Part shown: positions 1 through 6,028 of the stretch, piece by piece
How the letters are laid out: each line of letters begins with the position of its first letter
Numbering within the stretch: the stretch's first letter is position 1
Assembly (NCBI GenBank): GCA_043782365.1
Contig: JAYWAO010000359.1
Location: 1-12,234 of the forward strand
Direction of reading: 5' to 3'
Origin: CAIWCD01 sp043782365
Lineage (GTDB): Bacteria; Myxococcota; Myxococcia; Myxococcales; 40CM-4-68-19
Length of the DNA stretch: 12,234 nucleotides
Position numbers and translations under genes: made by a program
Notes under the pieces: model-generated
Told to the model about the DNA's origin: nothing
Databases searched by the model: none
Seen by the model: only the letters and a program-made list of their open reading frames with translations

Positions 1-1094
1 CGGTCTCGCTGGCCATCGCCGGGCTGACGGTGGCGCTCGGGGCCGCGGCTGGCGCGGGCGTGATGCTGCTGCACAAGCGGGACGCCTCGGCGCAGGAGGC
101 CCTCAGCCGCAAGGCAACGGTGGCGCTCGGCCCGCTGGTGCGGGTGGTGCGCGTCAACGTCACCTCTGCGGCGCGGGTGATCTCGTTGTCCGCGGAGGTG
201 CGCGCGGCGCAGCGGTCGCAGCTGTTCGCCAAGGTGAGCGGGTATCTGACGCGCGTGCTGGTGGACAAGGGCGACCGGGTGAAGAAGGGCGAGCTGCTCG
301 CCGAGCTCGAATCGCCCGACTCCGACCAGCAGGAGCGCGGCGCCACCGCCGACCTAGACCTGAAGAAGCTGCAGCTCGGCCGGCTGGAGAAGCTGCTGCC
401 GAACGGCGCGGTCTCGCCGCAGGACGTCGACCAGGCGCGCGCGGCCGTGCTGGTGGCGCAGAGCACGCTGGAGCGGGCCCGCGTGCTGCGCAGCTACCAG
501 AAGCTCCGCGCGCCGTTCGACGGCGTCGTCACCGCGCGCTACGCCGATCCCGGCGCGCTGCTGCCGGCGGCGACCTCCTCCACCACCAGCGCGCAGCCCG
601 TGCTGGAGCTCGCCTCGTTGGGCTTCTTGCGGGCCACGCTGCAGCTCGGCCAGGAGGACGCGTCGCTGGTGCGCCTGGGCGACGTGGTCGCCATCGACGT
701 GCCGGGGGGCGCCCGGCTCGAGGCGAAGATCTCGCGGTTCTCGAGGTCGATCGATCTCAAGACGCGCACGATGCTTGCGGAGATCGATCTGGCCGACCCT
801 CCGGAGAACCTCTACCCGGGCGCGTTCGTGCAGGTGGCGCTGACGATGCGCGGGACGCCGCGGCCGCTGGTGCCCGTGGAGGCGCTGATCACGCGCGGCG
901 GCACGCTGGTGGTGCCCACGGTGGTGGACGGCAAGGTGCACCTGCAGCCCGTGCGGACCGGCGTGGACGACGGGCGCACGGTGGAGATCTTGAGCGGGCT
1001 CGAGGGCGGCGAGCTGGTGGCGCTGAACCTGGGGAGCGACGCGGTGGAGGGCGGCGCGGTGCAGGCGCGGCCGGAGAAGGTGGAGAAGCGGTAG
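1..1094 (+). CDS. RND efflux periplasmic adaptor (HlyD/AcrA-type membrane fusion protein), 5' end outside window
   Basis: The frame is open to the left edge, so the true start lies upstream. The first codons give a hydrophobic segment (VSLAIAGLTVALGAAAGAGV...), which looks like the N-terminal signal anchor. Residue numbers below count from the in-frame GTG at 30. A biotinyl/lipoyl half-domain (about 60-95, with AKVSGYLTRVLVDKGDRVKKGELLAEL) is followed by a short helical hairpin (about 96-155). The second lipoyl half contains KLRAPFDGVVTARYADPGALL (159-179). A beta-barrel domain and a membrane-proximal domain (PVEALITRGG, then LQPVRTGVDDGRTVEILSGLEGGE) complete the protein. This order is typical of adaptors that bridge an inner-membrane RND pump and an outer-membrane TolC-type channel. 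The partner pump is not downstream, where a Uma2 gene follows after 39 nt, so it may lie upstream. The substrate cannot be predicted. Confidence 0.93.
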   Translation, partial: VSLAIAGLTVALGAAAGAGVMLLHKRDASAQEALSRKATVALGPLVRVVRVNVTSAARVISLSAEVRAAQRSQLFAKVSGYLTRVLVDKGDRVKKGELLAELESPDSDQQERGATADLDLKKLQLGRLEKLLPNGAVSPQDVDQARAAVLVAQSTLERARVLRSYQKLRAPFDGVVTARYADPGALLPAATSSTTSAQPVLELASLGFLRATLQLGQEDASLVRLGDVVAIDVPGGARLEAKISRFSRSIDLKTRTMLAEIDLADPPENLYPGAFVQVALTMRGTPRPLVPVEALITRGGTLVVPTVVDGKVHLQPVRTGVDDGRTVEILSGLEGGELVALNLGSDAVEGGAVQARPEKVEKR

Positions 1095-1121
1095 GGGCTT
1101 CCGGCCCGGGCTGGGGCGGGT

Positions 1122-1133
1122 TATCTTGTCGCC
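1122..1133 (+). promoter_or_regulatory. candidate -10 element giving a leaderless Uma2 transcript
   Basis: The 39-nt spacer after the adaptor stop has no Shine-Dalgarno sequence before the ATG at 1134. It does contain TATCTT at 1122-1127 (TAnnnT pattern), ending 6 nt before the ATG. That spacing is typical of leaderless transcripts. No convincing -35 box is visible, so this rests on motif and spacing alone. Confidence 0.25.
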
Positions 1134-1712
1134 ATGCTCGGACAAACCGACGTTGCCAGCATGGTCCCGGGCTCGCTCCGGCCGCTGCGGCGCAGCGAGT
1201 ACGACCGGCTGGTCGACGCGGGGACGTTTGCCGGCGAGCGGCTCGAGCTCCTCTTCGGGAACCTGGTCGCCATGAGCCCACAAGGTGTCGCGCATGTCTT
1301 CGCCGTGCGGCAGCTCTTCCTCTTGTTCTCGCGCGCATTGCTGGGCCGAGCAGAGGTGTTCTGCCAGATGCCGCTCGCACTGTCGGAGGACAGCGAGCCC
1401 GAGCCCGACCTGTTCATCGCGCAGCTGTCGAGCGACGGCTACGCGAGCGCGCTGCCGTCGCAGGCTCTGCTGGTGATCGAGGTGGCGGATACGTCGCTGG
1501 TGCGCGATGTGCGGTTGAAGGCTGCGCTGTATGCGTCGTGCGGTGTGCCGGAGTATTGGGTGTTCGACCTCGCCGCGAAGCGGGTGCTGGTGCATCGCGG
1601 GCCGGCTGCGGATGGTTATGGCAGCACCGAGGTGGTCGCTGAGGGTGAGACGCTGCGGGCCCGGCACTTTGCAGACATCGCGGTGCGCGTCGCCGACTTC
1701 CTGCCGCGGTGA
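1134..1712 (+). CDS. Uma2 family (DUF820) restriction-endonuclease-fold protein
   Basis: The 192-aa product matches the usual Uma2 length and motif order. These are an N-terminal segment with ERLELLFGNLVAMSPQGVAH (35-54), then EPEPDLF (88-94), LLVIEVADTSLVRDVRLKAALY (112-133), GVPEYWVFDL (137-146) and a terminal beta segment. D92, E116 and K129 sit where the PD-(D/E)xK catalytic residues are expected, so the fold appears intact. Uma2 proteins are abundant in cyanobacteria, Myxococcota and other large genomes, often as many paralogues, and their biological role is poorly defined. The ATG at 1134 is the first in-frame start that includes the conserved N-terminal motif. The gene is 39 nt downstream of the adaptor and convergent with the transsulfuration gene. 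There is no evidence of a functional link to the adaptor. Confidence 0.93.
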   Translation: MLGQTDVASMVPGSLRPLRRSEYDRLVDAGTFAGERLELLFGNLVAMSPQGVAHVFAVRQLFLLFSRALLGRAEVFCQMPLALSEDSEPEPDLFIAQLSSDGYASALPSQALLVIEVADTSLVRDVRLKAALYASCGVPEYWVFDLAAKRVLVHRGPAADGYGSTEVVAEGETLRARHFADIAVRVADFLPR

Positions 1713-1785
1713 TCAGCGGTCGGCTCTAGCGGACTGCACGAGAATCCCGTCGCGGGGCCGCCAGGTGGTACGAACAGGGACCCGG
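1713..1785. other. convergent intergenic spacer
   Basis: This 73-nt spacer separates the stops of the Uma2 (+) and transsulfuration (-) genes. It has only weak self-complementarity (a 4-bp CCCG/CGGG stem near 1747-1757) and no T-run, so I cannot point to a definite terminator. Confidence 0.5.
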
Positions 1786-2955
1786 CTACCCCTGCCGCGC
1801 CTTCTCCAGCGCCGCCATCAAGTCCGCAACGAGATCGTTCCCGTTCTCGATCCCGACGCTCAGCCGGATGAACCCGTCGTCGATCCCCAGCATCTTCCGC
1901 GTCTCTGCGGGCACGCTGGCGTGGGTCATGATCGCCGGGTGCTCGACGAGGCTCTCCACCCCGCCGAGCGACTCCGCGCAGGCGAACAGCCGCACCGTCT
2001 TGAGGAAGGTGCGCGCCGCGGGCAGGCCGCCCTTGATGACGAACGTCACCATCCCGCCGAACCCGCGCATCTGCTGCCTGGCCAGCGCGTGCTGCGGGTG
2101 CGAGGCGAGGCCCGGGTAGGTCACCTTCTCGACCATCGGGTGGCCGACCAGCGACCTCGCCACCAGCGCGGCGTTCTCTTCGTGGCGCTCCATCCGCACG
2201 TGCAGCGTCTTCAGGCCGCGGAGCACCAGGAAGCTGTCCATCGGGGCGAGCTGCGCGCCGACTGCGTTCTGCAGGAAGGCGAGGCGCTCGTGCAGGTCGG
2301 GCCGCGAGACGACCAGCGCGCCGGCGACCACGTCGCTGTGGCCGTTGAGGTACTTCGTCATCGAGTGGGCGACGATGTCGATGCCCAGCTCGAGCGGGCG
2401 CTGCAGGAAGGGCGTCGCGAAGGTGTTGTCGGCCACCGAGATGACGCCCTTGGCCTTGCAGATCTTTGCGATCGCGGCGAGGTCGCAGATCTTCAGCATC
2501 GGGTTCGTCGGCGTCTCCGCCCACAGCAGCCTGGTGTTGGCCTTGAAGGCAGCCTCGATCTTCGCGAGATCGGTAAAATCGACAAACGACAACTCGAGCC
2601 CGTGCCGCTTGAAGACCTTGTCGGCGAGCCGGTAGGTCCCGCCGTAGAGGTCGTCGCTGAGGATGACGTGGTCGCCCGCGGAGAGCAGGTGGAAGACCGC
2701 GTCCTGCGCCGCGAGGCCCGAGGAGAAGCCGAGCGCGAACTCGCCGCCTTCGAGGGCCGCGAGGCAGCCCTGGAGCGCGTCGCGCGTGGGGTTGCGCGTG
2801 CGCGAGTACTCGAAGCCCTTGTGCTCGCCGGGGCCGTCCTGCACGTAGGTGCTGGTCAGGTAGACCGGCGTCATCACCGCGCCCGTGGTCGGGTCGGGGC
2901 GCTGGCCGGCGTGGATGGCGAGGGTCTCGAACTGGTCGGTGGGCTTGGTGGTCAT
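1786..2955 (-). CDS. cystathionine gamma-lyase / gamma-synthase family PLP enzyme
   Basis: This 389-aa protein is full length for the Cys/Met metabolism PLP-dependent family. The PLP-binding lysine is K201 in HSMTKYLNGHSDVVAG. D176 in VADNTFATP should contact the pyridine nitrogen. Y50-R52 (FEYSRTRNPTR) and Y104 (DLYGGTY) are the family's phosphate-binding and stacking residues. The C-terminal signature SLGGVESLVEHPAIMTHASV, followed by IRLSVGIEN, resembles cystathionine gamma-lyases slightly more than MetB, but motifs alone do not settle lyase versus synthase. A probable cystathionine beta-synthase at the right edge favours a reverse transsulfuration role (homocysteine to cysteine via cystathionine). 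The enzyme is cytosolic and normally a homotetramer. The ATG at 2955 gives the expected N-terminus (ETLAIHAGQ...). No clear ribosome binding site precedes it. The gene is convergent with the Uma2 gene across 73 nt. Confidence 0.93.
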   Translation of the reverse strand: MTTKPTDQFETLAIHAGQRPDPTTGAVMTPVYLTSTYVQDGPGEHKGFEYSRTRNPTRDALQGCLAALEGGEFALGFSSGLAAQDAVFHLLSAGDHVILSDDLYGGTYRLADKVFKRHGLELSFVDFTDLAKIEAAFKANTRLLWAETPTNPMLKICDLAAIAKICKAKGVISVADNTFATPFLQRPLELGIDIVAHSMTKYLNGHSDVVAGALVVSRPDLHERLAFLQNAVGAQLAPMDSFLVLRGLKTLHVRMERHEENAALVARSLVGHPMVEKVTYPGLASHPQHALARQQMRGFGGMVTFVIKGGLPAARTFLKTVRLFACAESLGGVESLVEHPAIMTHASVPAETRKMLGIDDGFIRLSVGIENGNDLVADLMAALEKARQG

Positions 2956-3030
2956 TTGGCGGGGTCAATACACCGGTGCGCGGCGGCGCGCTAGACTCCC
3001 AGACGCCATCCACCCCACCGCGGCGGAGCG

Positions 3031-3051
3031 GGCGGCCCTCGCATGGCCGCC
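3031..3051 (-). terminator. GC-rich hairpin downstream of the HerA-like ATPase gene
   Basis: A perfect 7-bp stem (GGCGGCC at 3031-3037 with GGCCGCC at 3045-3051) encloses a 7-nt loop, 19 nt past the TAA at 3071-3073. No U-run follows on the - strand, so it is not a canonical intrinsic terminator. It could still slow or end transcription, or protect the 3' end, before the transsulfuration gene. The 8-bp palindrome GTCTAGAC (3056-3063) lies directly beside it. Confidence 0.35.
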
Positions 3052-3070
3052 GCCCGTCTAGACAGGAGTG

Positions 3071-4660
3071 TTACCGGCGCCCGCCGAAGAGCGAGCCGAA
3101 CAGGCCGCGCGTCACCTCGCGGCCGAGCGTGCTGCCCGCGCCGCGCGCCGCGCTCTTGACGAACGAGTCGAGCAGGCCCGGGTGGCGGCCGCCGCGCGGT
3201 CCGGTGGTGCCGAAGAAGAGGTCGCTGGCGACGCTGCCTACCTGGTCCATCATGCCCGGGCCCTGCGACGGCAGCAGCTCCTGGCGGGGCTGCGCCGGCT
3301 CGCCGCGCGGGCGGATCGGCGGCAGCGGCGCTGGCGGGGAGAAGTCGTGCTGCGGCGGCGCCGGCTGCGGCGCGGGCGCGCGGCCCTTGAGGAGCTCGTA
3401 GGCCGACTCGCGGTCGATCACCTCGTCGTACTTCCCCTTCAGCTCGCTGATGCCAAGTAATACAGTTCTCTCGAGGTCGGTGAGCGCCCCGATGCGGGTC
3501 GCGGGCGGCAACACGAAGGCGCGCTCGACCGGCCGCGGACGCCCCTGCTCGTCGAGGAAGCTCACCAACGCCTCGCCCACCGCCAGCTCGGAGATGGCGG
3601 CGACGGCGTCGATGCCCGGGTTCTGCCGCAGCGTCTCGGCGGCGGCCTTGACCGCCTTCTGGTCGCGCGGCGTGAAGGCCCGCAGCGCGTGCTGCACGCG
3701 GTGGCCGAGCTGGCCGAGCACGATGTCGGGCAGGTCGAGCGGGCTCTGGCTGACGAAGTAGATCCCCACGCCCTTGCTGCGCACCAGCCGCACCACCTGC
3801 TCGATCTTCTCCAAGAGAGCCTTGGGCGCCTCGTCGAAGAGCAGGTGCGCCTCGTCGAAGAAGAAGACCAGCCGCGGCTGCGCGACGTCGCCCACCTCGG
3901 GCAGGCGCTCGTAGAGCTCTGCCAGGAGCCACAAGAGGAAGGTCGAGTAGACCCGCGGCGCCGAGGTGAGGCGGTCGGCCGCGAGGATGTTGATGATGCC
4001 GCGCTGCTGCCCGTTCACCTCCTGGGTGCGCAAGAGGTCGGCGACGTCGAGCGCGGGCTCGCCGAGCAGCTTGACGCCGCCCTGGGCCTCGAGCTCGAGC
4101 AGGCCGCGCTGGATGGTGCCGATGGTGGCCGGGGCAATGTTCCCGTAGGCCGTCCGGAAGTCGCCCGCGTTGTTGCCCAGGTGCTCGAGCAGCGCGCGCA
4201 GGTCCTTGAAGTCGAGCAGCAGGAGGCCGGCGTCGTCGGCGATCTTGAACGCCAGCGAGAGCACGCCCGTCTGCGTCGGGTTGAGCGAGAGCATGCGCGA
4301 GAGGAGGAGCGGCCCGAGGTCGCTGACGGTGACGCGCACCGGGTGGCCCTTCTCGCCGAAGACGTCCCAGAAGACCACTGGCGAGGCGCCGAACGCGGGC
4401 AGCGGGAGCTGGTGCGTCTGCGCGTGGTTCTTCAGACGGTCGGTGAGGGTGCCCGACATGCCGAGGCCAGCGAGGTCGCCCTTCACGTCGGCGAGGAAGA
4501 CCGGCGTTCCGAGGCGCGAGAAGCCCTCGGCGAGGACTTGGAGGCTCACCGTCTTGCCGGTGCCGGTGGCCCCGGTGATGAGGCCATGGCGGTTGCCGAA
4601 GCCCGGGAGGAGGCCGAGGGTCTGGGCCGGCGTTGCAGCAAACGGAATCGGGGGCGGCAT
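3071..4660 (-). CDS. HerA-like helicase/ATPase, DUF853 (YjgR) family
   Basis: The 529-aa P-loop ATPase has Walker A GATGTGKT at 30-37 and DVKGDLAGLG at 58-67. Walker B is LVFFFDEAHLLFDEAPKALL at 264-283, with catalytic D269-E270. A sensor-like stretch VGIYFVSQSPLDLPDIVLGQ (298-317) and a conserved arginine region RVQHALRAFTPRDQKAVKAA (321-340) follow. This is the layout of DUF853 proteins such as E. coli YjgR, relatives of the HerA/FtsK ATPases. Their cellular role is not established; a DNA- or protein-translocating ATPase is plausible. A proline-rich linker (about 428-465) and a Gly/Arg-rich tail (FGSLFGGRR end) follow the ATPase core. The frame is also open far upstream, but that part overlaps the regulator gene. 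The ATG at 4660 is preferred because it starts just before the conserved core and has GGAGA (4665-4669) 4 nt upstream. No NurA or Mre11 partner is adjacent. Confidence 0.9.
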   Translation of the reverse strand: MPPPIPFAATPAQTLGLLPGFGNRHGLITGATGTGKTVSLQVLAEGFSRLGTPVFLADVKGDLAGLGMSGTLTDRLKNHAQTHQLPLPAFGASPVVFWDVFGEKGHPVRVTVSDLGPLLLSRMLSLNPTQTGVLSLAFKIADDAGLLLLDFKDLRALLEHLGNNAGDFRTAYGNIAPATIGTIQRGLLELEAQGGVKLLGEPALDVADLLRTQEVNGQQRGIINILAADRLTSAPRVYSTFLLWLLAELYERLPEVGDVAQPRLVFFFDEAHLLFDEAPKALLEKIEQVVRLVRSKGVGIYFVSQSPLDLPDIVLGQLGHRVQHALRAFTPRDQKAVKAAAETLRQNPGIDAVAAISELAVGEALVSFLDEQGRPRPVERAFVLPPATRIGALTDLERTVLLGISELKGKYDEVIDRESAYELLKGRAPAPQPAPPQHDFSPPAPLPPIRPRGEPAQPRQELLPSQGPGMMDQVGSVASDLFFGTTGPRGGRHPGLLDSFVKSAARGAGSTLGREVTRGLFGSLFGGRR

Positions 4661-4753
4661 GCGGTCTCCGGCGAGGGCGCGCGCCGTGGTGCGCCGGGAG
4701 TGGCGCGGCTCACGGTGAAGGCGCGTGGACTCTAGCAGGAGGCGGTGAGCGCG
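4661..4753. other. upstream region of the HerA-like ATPase gene
   Basis: This stretch should hold the ATPase gene's promoter. On the - strand, TAGAGT (4729-4734) is a possible -10 element, but no good -35 box stands in front of it. GGAGA at 4665-4669 is the probable ribosome binding site. Confidence 0.3.
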
Positions 4754-4782
4754 TGACGCCGGGCCGGGCTGGGCCCGCGTCA
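4754..4782 (-). terminator. strong hairpin overlapping the LuxR-type regulator stop codon
   Basis: TGACGC (4754-4759), one unpaired C, then GGGCC (4761-4765) pair with GGCCC (4772-4776) and GCGTCA (4777-4782) around a 6-nt loop. This gives an 11-bp, very GC-rich stem with a single bulge. The 3 nt at 4780-4782 are the TGA stop of the regulator. No T-run follows on the - strand. It is best described as a terminator-like or 3'-stabilising structure that separates this gene from the ATPase gene. Confidence 0.5.
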
Positions 4783-5874
4783 GGTCCCCTCGGGGCGCCC
4801 CGCGCGGGCCGCGAGCGCGCGCCGGCTGCCCAGCCCCGTCTTGCGCAGGACCGCCGACACCTGGTTGGCGATGGTCCGCTCCGAGCGTCCGCGCGCCGCC
4901 GCGATGTCGCGGTTGGTGAGGCCTCGCTGCACGAGGCGCAGGATCTCCTGCTCTGAGGCGCTGAGCGCCGCGACGCCCCTGCGCTCGCGCAGCGCGAGCA
5001 GGCCGCCGAGGACGCTGAGCGCTTCGAAGGGAGTGTGGAACCCGAGCTTGCCTGCGGCCGACGCGAGCAGCCGAGACAGCCGCGAGGGCGAGACCTGAAG
5101 GGCACCAGCCACCACCTTGGACTGCTCCCCGGTCGCCAGCCGCTCGCACGCCGAGGCCTCTCTGGTGGCCAGCGCGCGTTCGATGCGCTGCGCAGGGGCA
5201 TTCGCCAGCAGCAGGTAGCGCCGGGCCCCATCGCGGGCCAGCCGCGCGACCTGCGGCACCACCGAGACCGCGCCGGTGAGCAGCGCCTCCCACAGGGCCG
5301 CGGCCGAAGGGGCCCGGTCGCCCGCGTACGCCAGCAGCTCGCCGGCGGGGCCGAGCACCGCCACCGCTTCGACGCGGGCGCGCAGGCGGACCGCGCCCTC
5401 GAGATGCCGCGCCACCTTCGACAGGTGTTGCAGGTCGCGCTCCGTGTGCTCCAGGAGGCCCTCGGGCGTAGCCCAGCAGAGGACCAGCGAGAGGTCCTCG
5501 AGGACGGCCCGCGCCGCCATCGCATCGGCCCAGCCGCACTGCTCGCGGAGGAGCTCGGGCGGGAGCCCCGCCTGGCGCACGAGGTCTGCGGCGCTCGCGA
5601 CCGGCGCTCCCGGACCGTGCAGGGCCGCGAGGAGCCGCGACTGGAGCCCGTCGGGGGCGTCGGTGACCGCCCCCCCTCGCACGGGCAGCGTGCCGTAGGA
5701 GCGGTGGGGCTGCGCAGCGCTCCTCCAAAAGATGCTGATGGCCGGCGCCTCGAAGACGGACCGCGAAGCCGCCAGCAGGTGCTCGCTGAAGCGGGCTTCG
5801 TCTGGCTCGTCGAGCGCGAGCGCCGCGCAGAGCAGTTGGTCGTCCCAGGCGCTGCGCATGGCCCTCATCTGCAC
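4780..5874 (-). CDS. LuxR-family transcriptional regulator with two HTH-like segments
   Basis: The 364-aa product ends in a clear LuxR/GerE HTH (about 303-352: LSASEQEILRLVQRGLTNRD, then IAAARGRSERTIANQVSAVL and RKTGLGSR). A second segment just before it (about 237-290: ACERLATGEQSKVVAGALQV, then SPSRLSRLLASAAGKLGF) matches the same helix pattern but is more diverged. The N-terminal 230 residues have no motif I can name. They look like a GAF/PAS-type sensory region (for example VEAVAVLGPAGELLAYAGD at 168-186). No receiver-domain aspartate site or transmembrane segment is evident, so it is probably a cytosolic one-component regulator. The start is uncertain: GTG 5874, ATG 5868 and ATG 5859 are all in frame, and a G-rich stretch precedes the first two. 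Position next to the radical SAM/flippase/RND operon suggests, but does not prove, that it regulates that operon. Confidence 0.85.
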   Translation of the reverse strand: MQMRAMRSAWDDQLLCAALALDEPDEARFSEHLLAASRSVFEAPAISIFWRSAAQPHRSYGTLPVRGGAVTDAPDGLQSRLLAALHGPGAPVASAADLVRQAGLPPELLREQCGWADAMAARAVLEDLSLVLCWATPEGLLEHTERDLQHLSKVARHLEGAVRLRARVEAVAVLGPAGELLAYAGDRAPSAAALWEALLTGAVSVVPQVARLARDGARRYLLLANAPAQRIERALATREASACERLATGEQSKVVAGALQVSPSRLSRLLASAAGKLGFHTPFEALSVLGGLLALRERRGVAALSASEQEILRLVQRGLTNRDIAAARGRSERTIANQVSAVLRKTGLGSRRALAARAGRPEGT

Positions 5875-5998
5875 CCCCGGGGACGACCGGACCCCTGCTC
5901 GCGTGAAGCGCGCGCCGCTGCTCTGCGAACCTGAAGGCCGGCCCTGCTGGCGAGCGTCGAGCTTCGCGGCTTCCTTGGTAGAGTCCGATCCTCGCGAA

Positions 5999-6028
5999 AT
6001 GTGACCGGTCGGTCGCCCCCAAAGTCAA
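5999..6028 (-). promoter_or_regulatory. candidate promoter of the LuxR-type regulator gene
   Basis: Read on the - strand, TTGACT (6023-6028) begins immediately after the stop codon of the RND exporter gene. After an 18-nt spacer comes TCACAT (5999-6004), a weak -10. The spacer contains repeated GACC units and the 8-bp palindrome GACCGGTC (6003-6010), which could be an operator. The -35 match is good and the -10 match poor. A leader of about 120 nt would precede the start codon. Confidence 0.3.

Noticed and set aside
354..1667. 437-codon open frame on the - strand opposite the adaptor and Uma2 genes
   Set aside because: It is low-complexity, His/Arg/Gln-rich and antisense to two well-recognised proteins. 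Such frames are expected in high-GC DNA.
1616..3013. 465-codon - strand frame overlapping the transsulfuration gene in another frame
   Set aside because: It is Arg/Pro-rich with no motif, while the overlapping frame encodes a complete PLP enzyme.
4661..6028. Upstream extension of the HerA-like ATPase frame to about 985 codons
   Set aside because: The extra 456 codons are Arg/Ala/Gly-rich and overlap the LuxR-type regulator on the same strand in another frame. The ATG at 4660 with its Shine-Dalgarno and conserved core start is preferred.
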